This document shows positions 7,659 to 15,839 of a stretch of 64,000 nt of DNA, piece after piece. How positions within the stretch are numbered: position 1 is the stretch's first letter; each line of letters starts with the position of its first letter. The position numbers and the translations under genes are program-made. The stretch is from Bradyrhizobium sp. Y36 (GTDB taxonomy: Bacteria; Pseudomonadota; Alphaproteobacteria; Rhizobiales; Xanthobacteraceae), in NCBI RefSeq assembly GCF_002531575.1, contig NZ_NWTI01000012.1:1-64000 (forward strand), read 5' to 3'. The notes below the pieces were generated by a model. The model did not search any database. It was not told the DNA's origin and saw only the letters and a list, made by a program, of their open reading frames with translations.

Positions 7659-8669
7659 TCACTCCACCTTGCGAATGCGTTCGATCAGCGCGGCCGCGGC
7701 GGGATCGCGCGCGGCCTTGGCGTAGATCGGGACCATCGCATCCTCGAACGGCTTGCGGTCGATCTCCCGGATGATGGTGACGCCGGCTTCCTGCGCCTTG
7801 CGCTGCGACTGCTCCTCCAGGTCGCGCCATTTCTCGCGCATGAACCGGCTGGAGCGCTGCGCGGACTCCCGGAAGATCCTCTGGTCGTCCGGCGACAGGC
7901 TCTGCCAGGCCTTCAGCGAGATCACCAGCACTTCGGGACTCATCGTGTGCTCGGTGAGCGAGTAGTAGCCGGCATGCTTGTAATGGTCCGTGGTCACGAA
8001 GGATGGCCAGTTGTTTTCGGCGCCGTCGATCAAATGGTTGGCGAGCCCGGTGAGCACCTGCCCATAGGGCAGCTCGACCGGCTCGGCCCCGAGCGCGCGG
8101 ATCATCTGGCTCATCAACTCCGATTGCTGCACCCGGATCCGCAATCCCTTGAGATCCGCGAGGCTCTTCACCGGGCGGACACCGTTGTAGATCGACCGCG
8201 CGCCGGAATCGTAGAACGCGAGCCCGACGAAGCCATAGGGCTCGAAACTGTTCAGGATCTCGCCGCCGACGGGCCCGTCCAGCACCTTCTGCATGTGCTC
8301 GATGGACCGGAACAGGAACGGCATGGCGAGCACGTTCATCGCCGGAACGAAGTTGCCGATCAGGGCGACATTGGTCCGGTTGATGTCGATCGCGCCGGCC
8401 CGGGTCTGCTCGATGGTCTCCTTTTCCTCGCCGAGCTGGCGGGAGTGGAACACCTTGATCTCGTGGCGGCCGCCGCTGCGCTCGGCGATCAGGGCGCCCA
8501 TGTAGCGCAGCGCCTGGACGGTCGGATAATCCTCGGTCTGGGTGTCGGCGGCGCGAAATTCGCGCGCAACCGCGCCCGTCGCGCGCAAGCTCATCGAGAC
8601 TGCGGCAAGCAGAAGCGCGACGACAATCACCCCGGTCCGCGAGAGTTCGGCACGGCTTAGCACTGGCAC
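7659..8669 (-). CDS. DctP-type TRAP solute-binding protein, probably a sensor subunit
   Basis: About 336 residues from a GTG at 8667-8669, chosen because GAGGGG lies 6 bases upstream and the first 35 residues form a good signal sequence (VIVVALLLAAVSMSLRATG). The open frame extends a further 44 codons upstream into repeat sequence, which I discount. Body motifs fit the DctP/TAXI fold (LGEEKETIEQTRAGAIDI, LKGLRIRVQQSELM, GAENNWPSF). No DctQ or DctM permease gene is nearby; instead two kinases and a regulator follow without gaps. This suggests a periplasmic receptor feeding the kinase, as known for some TRAP-associated sensors. The ligand is unknown, perhaps an organic acid. Confidence 0.85.
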   Translation of the reverse strand: MPVLSRAELSRTGVIVVALLLAAVSMSLRATGAVAREFRAADTQTEDYPTVQALRYMGALIAERSGGRHEIKVFHSRQLGEEKETIEQTRAGAIDINRTNVALIGNFVPAMNVLAMPFLFRSIEHMQKVLDGPVGGEILNSFEPYGFVGLAFYDSGARSIYNGVRPVKSLADLKGLRIRVQQSELMSQMIRALGAEPVELPYGQVLTGLANHLIDGAENNWPSFVTTDHYKHAGYYSLTEHTMSPEVLVISLKAWQSLSPDDQRIFRESAQRSSRFMREKWRDLEEQSQRKAQEAGVTIIREIDRKPFEDAMVPIYAKAARDPAAAALIERIRKVE

Positions 8670-8720
8670 ACTCAACCCCTCAGTGGTGGAGTCTATGGCG
8701 GGAGCAAAAGGTTCAATGCA

Positions 8721-8817
8721 ATCTAAAGCGTTTTCAAGCGAAGTGGATACCGGTTCGCGTAAAGAAAACGCGTCAGAACAGGAATCGAGAGCCCGTTCCA
8801 ACCGGAACGGGCTCTAG
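8721..8817. repeat. Dispersed repeat with terminator-like hairpin
   Basis: An AAAGCGTTTTCAAGCGAAGT-type sequence, familiar from many Bradyrhizobiaceae intergenic regions, ends in a perfect 12-bp stem AGAGCCCGTTCC / GGAACGGGCTCT (8788-8799, 8804-8815). It lies between two divergent genes, so its function is not classical termination of either. Confidence 0.7.
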
Positions 8818-8960
8818 CAGATGGGTGGGGGAAGGCCATCCCGCTCCGGGCCCGCGGGGTAATTGTGCGGCGCGGCCGGGACTCATTCCGGTTGAAACCG
8901 GCAGGGCCGCGCCGTAAGCAGGCGCAGGTCGCCTTTGCCGCGCGAGGTGGGAAGAGCATC

Positions 8961-10289
8961 GTGACGTCAGCAGTACGCCTTGTGCAAATCGTCGCCGCCG
9001 CTCTGGCGGCGCTTTCGTTGGTCGCGCCGGTGCGCGCCGCCACCGACATCGCGTGGTGGCACGCAATGTCCGGCGAACTCGGCAAGCAGCTGGAAAAACT
9101 CGCGTCCGATTTCAACGCCTCGCAATCCGATTACCGCATCGTGCCGGCGTACAAGGGCAACTACACCGAGACGGTGACCGCCGCGATCTTCGCCTTCCGC
9201 TCGCGCAGCCAGCCTGCGATCGTCCAGGTCAACGAGGTCGCCACCGCCACCATGACCGCGGCCAAGGGCGCGATCTATCCGGTGTTCAGCCTGATGCGGG
9301 ACCAGGGCGAGCCGTTCTCGCTGGACGACTATTTGCCGGCGATCTCCGGCTATTACACCGATGCGGCCGGCAACCTGCTGTCGTTCCCGTTCAATTCCTC
9401 GACGCCGATCCTCTATTACAACAAGACCATGTTCCGCGATGCCGGCCTCGATCCGGAGACGCCGCCGAAGACCTGGCCGGAACTGGGCGCTGCCGCCAAG
9501 CGCCTGCGCGACCGCGGTGTTGCGTGCGGTTTCACCACGTCCTGGCCGTCTTGGATCCATGTCGAGAATTTCTCCGCTTTCCATAATCTGCCGCTGGCGA
9601 CGCGCGGCAACGGCTTTGCCGGGCTGGACGCGGAATTGACCATCAACAATCCGGTCGTGGTCAAGCACATCGCCCAGCTCGCCGAATGGCAAAAGACGAA
9701 AACGTTCGACTATGGCGGCCGCGGACAAGCGGCCGAACCGCGCTTCCAGAGCGGCGAATGCGGCATCTTCATCGGCTCCTCGGCGACGCGCGCCGACATC
9801 AGGGCGAATTCGAAGTTCGAGATCGGCTACGGCATGATGCCGTATTGGCCCGACGTGAAGGACGCGCCGCAGAACTCGATCATCGGCGGCGCCACACTGT
9901 GGGTGCTGCGCGACCGGCCGCGCGAGGAATACAAGGGCGTGGCGCGCTTCTTCGCCTATCTGTCGCAGCCCGGCGTGCAGGCCGCCTGGCACCAGAACAC
10001 CGGCTATTTGCCGATCACCCGCGCCGCGTCCGAGCTGACGCGCGCGCAAGGTTTTTACGAGCGCAATCCGGGCTCGGCGATCTCGTTCGAGGAGATCACG
10101 CTGCATCCGCCGACGGAGAATTCCAAGGGCATCAGGCTCGGCTCCTTCGTGCTGATCCGCGGCGCGATCGAGGACGAGCTGGAGCAGGCCTTCGCCGGCC
10201 AGAAGAGCGCGCAGTCCGCGCTGGATTCCGCCGTCGAGCGCGGCAACAAGCTGCTGCGCCAGTTCGAGCGTGCGAGTCCGGACCGGTAG
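8961..10289 (+). CDS. ugpB: UgpB-like extracellular solute-binding protein (orphan)
   Basis: 442 residues from a GTG at 8961, preceded by GGAAG six bases upstream; the frame opens at 8865 but the first 32 codons lie in repeat-rich sequence and precede the signal peptide (AALAALSLVAPVRA). Motifs of the glycerol-3-phosphate/maltose-type family 1 binding proteins are seen: DIAWWHAMSG, LPFNSS-like FPFNSSTPILYYNK, WPSWIHVENF, and NSIIGGATLWV. UgpB proteins bind sn-glycerol-3-phosphate or its diesters. No UgpAEC permease or ATPase is next to it, so it either serves a remote transporter or is part of the neighbouring divergent sensory operon. The ligand is not proven. Confidence 0.82.
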   Translation: MTSAVRLVQIVAAALAALSLVAPVRAATDIAWWHAMSGELGKQLEKLASDFNASQSDYRIVPAYKGNYTETVTAAIFAFRSRSQPAIVQVNEVATATMTAAKGAIYPVFSLMRDQGEPFSLDDYLPAISGYYTDAAGNLLSFPFNSSTPILYYNKTMFRDAGLDPETPPKTWPELGAAAKRLRDRGVACGFTTSWPSWIHVENFSAFHNLPLATRGNGFAGLDAELTINNPVVVKHIAQLAEWQKTKTFDYGGRGQAAEPRFQSGECGIFIGSSATRADIRANSKFEIGYGMMPYWPDVKDAPQNSIIGGATLWVLRDRPREEYKGVARFFAYLSQPGVQAAWHQNTGYLPITRAASELTRAQGFYERNPGSAISFEEITLHPPTENSKGIRLGSFVLIRGAIEDELEQAFAGQKSAQSALDSAVERGNKLLRQFERASPDR

Positions 10290-10307
10290 GAGTGATCGGT
10301 GCGCACG

Positions 10308-10434
10308 CCTCGTCCTTCGAGACGCCCGCCTCCGGCGGGCTCCTCAGGATGAGGCTCAGCAGCGCCTGTCAATGCCGCTGCGCAATCAGCTCCTCATCCT
10401 GAGGAGCCCGCAAAGCGGGCGTCTCGAAGGATGG
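10308..10434. repeat. Inverted pair of TTCGAGACGCCCGCC-type repeats
   Basis: TCCTTCGAGACGCCCGCC...CAGGATGAGG (10308-10354) is mirrored by CTCATCCTGAGGAGCCCGC...GTCTCGAAGGATGG (10391-10434). A second pair is at 37235-37370. It may act as a bidirectional transcript end between ugpB and the next gene. Confidence 0.8.
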
Positions 10435-10466
10435 CCGCACGGATACTGTTTCAAGAATGTAAGCCG

Positions 10467-11408
10467 ATGACACTGTCAAACTTCACCGACGCCGAAAGCT
10501 TCCGCGCCTTCCGTTCCGATCCCGCGCAATGGCTGCCGATCGCGCTCGACATCGCGCGCGGGCACGGCCTCGATACCAGCGCGGCGCAAGTCTTTGCGAC
10601 CGGCACCAATCTCGTCGTCGGCCTCGGCGACAAGCTGATCCTGAAAATCTTCCCGCCGCTGCTGCGCGCGCAATTCGTCTCCGAGCGCGGCTCGCTGATG
10701 CAGCTCAAAGACCATCTCGATCTGCCGATCCCCGAGATCGTCGCCGAGGGCGCGCGCGACGGCTGGCCCTATCTCGTCATCACGCGGCTATCGGGCACGC
10801 TCGGCTCGGAAGTGTGGGCGCAATTGCCGGAAGACCAGAAAGAGCGCCTGCTGCGCCAGATCGGCGAGACCATCGCGAGCGTCCAGCGCGTCCCTCTCGG
10901 TCCGCTCGCGGAGATCGAGCCGCGCTGGAACGACTTGATGCGTGCCCAGATGCAGGGCTGCAAGGTCCGGCACACGCGTCTCGGCCTCGCGCCGAAATTC
11001 CTCAAAGGCCTCGATGAACTCCTGCGCGATGCGGAAAAGCTCATTCCGATGGATGCGCCGCCGGTGTTTCTGGTCGGCGAATACATTCCGGAGAACTTCC
11101 TGCTCGCCTGCGAGGACGGCCAGTGGTCGCTCAACGGCCTGTTCGATTTCGGCGACGTGCTGGCGGGATGGCGCGATTACGATCTGCTCGGCCCCGGCGC
11201 GTTCATGGCGGCGGGCCGGCCGGGGAGAGTGAGGAGCCTGCTCGAAGGCTTTGGCTACGCGAAGCTCGACTCCACGCTCAAGCGCCGGCTGATGGCCCTG
11301 ATGCTGCTGCACCGCGCCAGCGACCTCAACGCGCACATCTGCATCGATGGCTGGCAGGACAAGGCAAACGATCTGGTCGAGCTTCAGGAGCTGATCTGGG
11401 CGGGGTGA
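10467..11408 (+). CDS. APH-family phosphotransferase
   Basis: 313 residues from the ATG at 10467; the frame opens 12 codons earlier inside a repeat. The fold is that of aminoglycoside/choline kinase-like enzymes: an ATP-binding N-lobe (TGTNLVVGLGDKLILKIF) and a C-lobe ending in the metal-binding LFDFGDVLAGWRDYD. The usual catalytic loop HGD-x4-N reads VGEYIPENFLL, so the catalytic Asp position holds Glu. It may be a subfamily variant or a changed activity. The substrate is unknown, and antibiotic resistance should not be assumed. It stands alone between two repeat blocks. Confidence 0.75.
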   Translation: MTLSNFTDAESFRAFRSDPAQWLPIALDIARGHGLDTSAAQVFATGTNLVVGLGDKLILKIFPPLLRAQFVSERGSLMQLKDHLDLPIPEIVAEGARDGWPYLVITRLSGTLGSEVWAQLPEDQKERLLRQIGETIASVQRVPLGPLAEIEPRWNDLMRAQMQGCKVRHTRLGLAPKFLKGLDELLRDAEKLIPMDAPPVFLVGEYIPENFLLACEDGQWSLNGLFDFGDVLAGWRDYDLLGPGAFMAAGRPGRVRSLLEGFGYAKLDSTLKRRLMALMLLHRASDLNAHICIDGWQDKANDLVELQELIWAG

Positions 11409-11428
11409 GCGGCGCTCCGCCCCTCTCT

Positions 11429-11554
11429 GTCATTCCGGGGCGCCGCGGAGCGGCGAGCTTTGGTGCGCAATTGCGCACCTGAGAATCCATTGCCTCGCTT
11501 GCCTTGCTACCCGATGGATTCCGGGCTCGATGCTGCGCATCGCCCCGGAATGAC
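11429..11554. repeat. Palindromic repeat, GTCATTCCGGGGCG family
   Basis: Outer arms GTCATTCCGGGGCG and CGCCCCGGAATGAC enclose a core with GGTGCGCAATTGCGCACC (11462-11479). A relative is at 60483-60582. It fills the first part of the 381-base gap 11409-11789; the rest holds the sigma-54 promoter and leader of the next operon. Confidence 0.8.
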
Positions 11555-11733
11555 GGCGGTGGGCGGGCTGCCGCCCTTCTAATGAGCTTGCGATTTTTAT
11601 CGCTTAAATATTGAGCATTTTTACGTCTTTGTATGCAAATCAGCAGGCGGTTCCCTCTCGCCGTTCTGCCGTACGGCCTAGAAAATCTTTTTAATACAGT
11701 GGCTTAGATCGATCGCAACGCATCATTAAGCCT

Positions 11734-11748
11734 TGGCACGAACCTTGC
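11734..11748 (+). promoter_or_regulatory. Sigma-54 (-24/-12) promoter of the ureide importer operon
   Basis: TGGCAC (11734-11739), 5 bases, TTGC (11745-11748) is an exact match to the RpoN consensus, with GG and GC exactly spaced. The start of transcription should fall near 11760, about 30 bases before the ATG at 11790. An imperfect dyad TCCAAC-N12-GTTGGA (11758-11781) lies between start site and ribosome binding site. Sigma-54 control implies an enhancer-binding activator such as NtrC, in keeping with a nitrogen-acquisition operon; no clear NtrC site was found by eye. Confidence 0.85.
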
Positions 11749-11789
11749 GAATCCGGTTCCAACCAAAAACGTTGAGTTGGAGCATTTCG

Positions 11790-13412
11790 ATGAAGCGCCG
11801 CGATTTCCTCAAGTCCGTGTCCGGGTTGGCCGCCGGAGCGGCGCTTCCGGCAATGCCGTCCGTGATCTCCACTGCCTATGCCGATGCCCGCTCGGAGACG
11901 CTGCTGATCGTCTCCGAGGGCGGCCCCAACAATCTCGACATCCACGGCGTCGGCACCAACGTGCCCGGATATGAAGTGTCGTGGAATTGCTACGACCGCC
12001 TGATCAGCCACGAGATGAAGAGCGGCCCGGGCGGGGTGCCTTATTACGACCGCGACAAGTTCAAGGGCGAGCTCGCCGAGGAATTCAAGATCGACGACAT
12101 GTCGGTCACCTTCAAGCTGCGCAAGAACGCCAAATTCCACGACGGCACGCCGGTGACGGCGAAGGATGTGAAGTGGTCGCTGGACCGCGCCGTCAGCGTC
12201 GGCGGCTTCCCGACCTTCCAGATGAGCGCGGGCTCGCTCACCAAGCCCGAGCAGTTCGTCGTGATCGACGACTATACCGTGCGCGTCGACTTCCTGAAAA
12301 AGGACAAGCTGACGATCCCCGATCTCGCCGTGATCGTGCCCTGCATCGTCAACTCGGAGCTGGTGAAGAAGAATGCCAGCGAGAAAGATCCCTGGGGTCT
12401 GGAATTCACCAAGCAGCAGACCGCGGGCTCCGGCGCCTACAAGGTAGCGAAGTGGACCGCCGGCACCGAAGTCATCATGGAGCGCAACGAGGACTGGGTC
12501 TGCGGTCCCTTGCCGAAGATCAAGCGCGTGATCTGGCGCATGGTGCCGCAGGCCGGCAACCGCCGCGCGCTGTTGGAGCGCGGTGACGCCGACATCTCCT
12601 ACGAGCTGCCGAACAAGGATTTTCAGGAGATGAAGGCCAACGGCAAGCTCAACGTGGTGTCGCTGCCGTTCTCCAACGGCATCCAGTATATCGGCATGAA
12701 CGTCACCAAGCCGCCCTTCGACAATCCGAAGGTGCGTCAGGCGGTGGCCTATGCGCTGCCCTACCAGAAGATCATGGACGCCGTGATGTTCGGTCTCGCC
12801 AACCCGATGTTCGGCGCGCCCAAGGACAAGCCGACCGAAGTCGCCTGGCCGCAGCCGCACAAGTTCAACACCGACATGGACAAGGCGAAAGCGCTGCTGA
12901 AGGAAGCCGGCTACGCCGACGGCTTCGAGACCACGATCTCGTTCGACCTGAATTTCGCCGGCGTCAACGAGCCGCTCTGCGTGCTGGTGCAGGAGTCTCT
13001 CGCCCAGATCGGCATCAAGACCACCATCAACAAGGTGCCCGGCGCCAACTGGCGCACCGAATTGAACAAGAAGGAGATGCCGCTCTTCACCAACGTGTTC
13101 TCGGGCTGGCTCGATTACCCCGAATACTTCTTCTACTGGTGCTATCACGGCAACAATTCCGTCTTCAACACCATGAGCTACAAGTCGGCGGAGATGGACA
13201 AGCTGATCGACGGCGCGCGCACCGCAGCCGCGAGTGGCGACAAGGCCGCCTACGACGCCGACGTGAAGGGCTTCGTCGATCTCGCCTTCACCGACATCCC
13301 GCGCATCCCGCTGTACCAGCCCTTCGTCAACGTCGCGATGCAGAAGAACATCAGCGGCTATCAATACTGGTTCCACCGCAGGCTCGACTATCGGGCGCTG
13401 GTGAAGGGGTGA
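11790..13412 (+). CDS. Tat-exported peptide/nickel-type ABC substrate-binding protein
   Basis: 540 residues from the ATG at 11790 (GGAG 7 bases upstream). The N-terminus MKRRDFLKSVSGLAAGAAL is a twin-arginine signal, so the protein is probably exported folded. The body is an SBP_bac_5 (family 5) binding protein, with typical segments such as VTFKLRKNAKFHDGTPVTA and YIGMNVTKPPFDNPKVRQAV. It heads an operon with two permeases and a double ATPase, followed by amidase genes, and is expressed from a sigma-54 promoter. Family 5 proteins bind peptides and other small amides; the downstream enzymes suggest a ureide, biuret-like or carbamoyl compound, which is inference. Confidence 0.9.
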   Translation: MKRRDFLKSVSGLAAGAALPAMPSVISTAYADARSETLLIVSEGGPNNLDIHGVGTNVPGYEVSWNCYDRLISHEMKSGPGGVPYYDRDKFKGELAEEFKIDDMSVTFKLRKNAKFHDGTPVTAKDVKWSLDRAVSVGGFPTFQMSAGSLTKPEQFVVIDDYTVRVDFLKKDKLTIPDLAVIVPCIVNSELVKKNASEKDPWGLEFTKQQTAGSGAYKVAKWTAGTEVIMERNEDWVCGPLPKIKRVIWRMVPQAGNRRALLERGDADISYELPNKDFQEMKANGKLNVVSLPFSNGIQYIGMNVTKPPFDNPKVRQAVAYALPYQKIMDAVMFGLANPMFGAPKDKPTEVAWPQPHKFNTDMDKAKALLKEAGYADGFETTISFDLNFAGVNEPLCVLVQESLAQIGIKTTINKVPGANWRTELNKKEMPLFTNVFSGWLDYPEYFFYWCYHGNNSVFNTMSYKSAEMDKLIDGARTAAASGDKAAYDADVKGFVDLAFTDIPRIPLYQPFVNVAMQKNISGYQYWFHRRLDYRALVKG

Positions 13413-13445
13413 GGGGACATGGGTGAGGTGAGCACGCTCTTCAGG

Positions 13446-13552
13446 CTCCCTCCCCCCTTGTGGGGGAGGGTTGGGGAGAGGGGTAGCCACAAGCGCCGAC
13501 CTCTCCCGGAGCCACCCCCCGCCCTAGCCCTCCCCCACAAGGGGGGAGGGAA
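13446..13552. repeat. Paired palindromic repeat, CTCCCTCCCCC family
   Basis: The same layout as at 1664-1803 (CTCCCTCCCCCCTTGTGGGG ... CCCTCCCCCACAAGGGGGG). It lies inside the importer operon between the binding-protein and permease genes, where such hairpins could lower expression of the permeases relative to the binding protein by stabilising or ending part of the transcript. Confidence 0.8.
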
Positions 13553-13603
13553 CGCAGCGAAGTGCACGGTTGGCAGCGTACGCAACAAAATCAGGAGCGT
13601 CCC

Positions 13604-14617
13604 ATGCTGACCATGATCGGCAAGCGTCTGATGTTCGCGATCCCCTCGCTGATCGGGGTCGTCATCGTCACTTTTTTGCTGACGCGCGCGCTGCCGGGCG
13701 ATCCCGCCGCCTACTTCGCAGGTCCCGCCGCGACGAAGGAAGCGGTCGAGCAGATCCGCAAGAAACTCGGCCTCGACAAGCCGCTGATCGAGCAGTTCTT
13801 CCGCTACGCGGGCGATCTCGCCCACGGCGATTTCGGCAACTCGCTGACGACAGGTCAGCCGGTCGCTGCCGAAATCCGCAACCGCCTGCCGGCGTCCGCC
13901 GAGCTGACATTGCTCGGCCTCGTCGTCTCCGTCGTCATCGCCATCCCGCTCGGCGTGCTCGCGGCAACGCGACCAGGATCATGGATCGACCATTTATGTC
14001 GCGTCACGACGACGGCGGGTGTCTCGCTGCCGGTGTTCTTCACGGGCCTCGTGCTGGTCTACCTCTTCTATTTCAGGCTCGGCTGGTCGCCCGCGCCGCT
14101 CGGCCGTCTCGACGTGTTCTACAGCGCGCCGCCGACCGTTACCGGCTTCTACCTGATCGACACCCTGATCGCGCGCGATGTCGAGGCGTTCCGCTCGGCG
14201 CTGAGCCAGCTGATCCTGCCCGCGACGACGCTTGCGATCTTCTCGCTGGCCCCGATCGCGCGCATCACGCGCGCCTCGATGCTGGCGGTGCTGGCATCCG
14301 AATTCGTCCGCACCGCCCGCGCCAGCGGCCTGTCGCCGGCGACCGTGATCGTCACCTACGCGTTTCGCAATGCGATGCTGCCCGTCATCACCACGCTCAG
14401 CATGGTGTTCTCCTTCTTGCTCGGCGCCAACGTGCTGGTCGAGAAGGTCTTCGCCTGGCCCGGCATCGGTTCCTATGCGGTGGAAGCGCTGATCTCGTCG
14501 GACTTCGCGCCGGTGCAGGGCTTCGTCCTCACCATGGCGGTGATGTACGTGCTTTTGAATCTGGTGATCGACATTCTCTATGGCGTGATCGATCCGCGTG
14601 TCAGGTTGGAGGGCTAG
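13604..14617 (+). CDS. DppB-type ABC permease
   Basis: 337 residues from the ATG at 13604, chosen for AGGAG six bases upstream rather than the earlier in-frame start at 13562. It has about six membrane helices. The N-terminal MIGKRLMFAIPSLIGVVIVT and the cytoplasmic EAA-type loop (EFVRTARASGLSPATVIVTY) are typical of peptide/nickel importer permeases. It pairs with the DppC-type gene 3 bases downstream. Confidence 0.9.
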   Translation: MLTMIGKRLMFAIPSLIGVVIVTFLLTRALPGDPAAYFAGPAATKEAVEQIRKKLGLDKPLIEQFFRYAGDLAHGDFGNSLTTGQPVAAEIRNRLPASAELTLLGLVVSVVIAIPLGVLAATRPGSWIDHLCRVTTTAGVSLPVFFTGLVLVYLFYFRLGWSPAPLGRLDVFYSAPPTVTGFYLIDTLIARDVEAFRSALSQLILPATTLAIFSLAPIARITRASMLAVLASEFVRTARASGLSPATVIVTYAFRNAMLPVITTLSMVFSFLLGANVLVEKVFAWPGIGSYAVEALISSDFAPVQGFVLTMAVMYVLLNLVIDILYGVIDPRVRLEG

Positions 14618-14620
14618 ATC

Positions 14621-15520
14621 ATGAGCTCCGTTGCGCCTGCTGTTGAGCCCGTCGGTCCTGCTCGCACCTCCGGTCTCGTCGCAATCCTCGAACAGACCCG
14701 CTATGTTCTCGGCGAGAACAAGGTCACGGGTTTTGCCTTCGCCCTGCTGATCCTGATCCTGGCCGCTGCGATCTTCGGCCCCTACGTCGTGCCTTATGAT
14801 CCGCTCGCGTCAGATACTGCTGCTGCGCTGAAGCCGCCGTCGGCGGCGCATTGGTTCGGCACCGACCAGCTCGGCCGCGACATCTTCAGCCGCGTCGTCG
14901 TCGCGACACGGCTCGATACCTTCATCGCGATCGCCTCCGTCGTGCTGGTGTTCCTGATGGGCGGCCTCGCCGGCATCGCGGCCGGCTATTTCGGCGGCTG
15001 GACCGATCGCATCGTCGGCCGCATCGCCGACACCATCATGGCCTTCCCGCTGTTCGTGCTCGCCATGGGCATCGTCGCCGCGCTCGGCAACACCGTGCAG
15101 AACATCATCCTCGCCACCGCCATCGTGAACTTCCCGCTCTACGCTCGCGTCGCCCGTGCCGAGGCCAACGTTCGCCGCAACGCCGGCTTCGTGCAGGCCG
15201 CGAGGCTGTCGGGCAACGGCGAATTCCGCATCCTGCTGGTGCACATCCTCCCGAACATCATGCCGATCATGATCGTGCAGATGTCGCTGACCATGGGCTA
15301 CGCCATCCTCAACGCCGCGGGCCTGTCCTTCATCGGCCTCGGCGTCCGTCCCCCGACGGCGGAATGGGGCATCATGGTCGCCGAAGGCGCGGGCTTCATG
15401 GTGTCAGGCGAATGGTGGATCGCGCTGTTTCCCGGCCTTGCCCTGATGATCGCGGTGTTCTGCTTCAACCTCCTCGGCGACGGCCTGCGCGACATCGTCG
15501 ACCCCCAGCGGAGGACGTGA
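14621..15520 (+). CDS. DppC-type ABC permease
   Basis: 299 residues. A cytoplasmic N-terminus (about 1-35) is followed by six helices and the coupling loop GFVQAARLSGNGEFRILLVH. GTDQLGRDIFSRVV is the usual signature of this permease family. The stop of the DppB-type gene is 3 bases upstream, with GGAGGG before the ATG. It forms the inner-membrane channel with the previous gene. Confidence 0.9.
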   Translation: MSSVAPAVEPVGPARTSGLVAILEQTRYVLGENKVTGFAFALLILILAAAIFGPYVVPYDPLASDTAAALKPPSAAHWFGTDQLGRDIFSRVVVATRLDTFIAIASVVLVFLMGGLAGIAAGYFGGWTDRIVGRIADTIMAFPLFVLAMGIVAALGNTVQNIILATAIVNFPLYARVARAEANVRRNAGFVQAARLSGNGEFRILLVHILPNIMPIMIVQMSLTMGYAILNAAGLSFIGLGVRPPTAEWGIMVAEGAGFMVSGEWWIALFPGLALMIAVFCFNLLGDGLRDIVDPQRRT

Positions 15521-15575
15521 TGATCTTCAGTTTCGGATGTTTGCTGCGCGGATGTGAGGAGGGCGCATCTCTCTC

Positions 15576-15728
15576 GCTCCCTCCCCCCTTGTGGGGGAGG
15601 GTTGGGGAGGGGGGTAGCTCAGGAAACGGTGCTGTTGATGCGCATGTTGTGGCGCTTGTAATTGGAGAGAGTCCCCGTGCGGTACCGCTCTCCCTGCCCC
15701 TCCCCCACAAGGGGGGAGGGAATGAGAG
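15576..15728. repeat. Paired palindromic repeat, CTCCCTCCCCC family
   Basis: Third full copy of the family, in the 319-base gap 15521-15839 between the DppC-type permease and the ATPase gene. About 110 bases of AT-richer sequence follow up to the ATPase start, with no recognisable gene. Its position within an operon again suggests an effect on transcript levels. Confidence 0.8.
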
Positions 15729-15839
15729 GCCGGTGCCCCTCTCACACCCGAATGTCCGTCAAAAATTCCCCAGCGATTCCAATGGCATTCTACTGTGCAT
15801 GGGGTTGTTTTCGCACTTTTTGAGTGACGGCAGGCCCGC

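Noticed and set aside
5604..8660. A 1018-codon open frame on the plus strand
   Set aside because: It is antisense to the two kinase genes and the TRAP-type gene. The minus-strand proteins have complete domains, whereas the plus-strand translation is rich in Gly, Asp, His and Arg with no domain; it reflects high GC content.
8865..8960. Longer N-terminus for the UgpB-like protein
   Set aside because: The extra 32 residues are basic, precede the signal peptide and lie just after a dispersed repeat; the GTG at 8961 has a ribosome binding site.
11462..11479. GGTGCGCAATTGCGCACC as an NtrC-type enhancer for the importer operon
   Set aside because: The perfect palindrome is part of a dispersed repeat (GTCATTCCGGGGCG family) and lies about 255 bases upstream of the promoter, so repeat origin explains it better.
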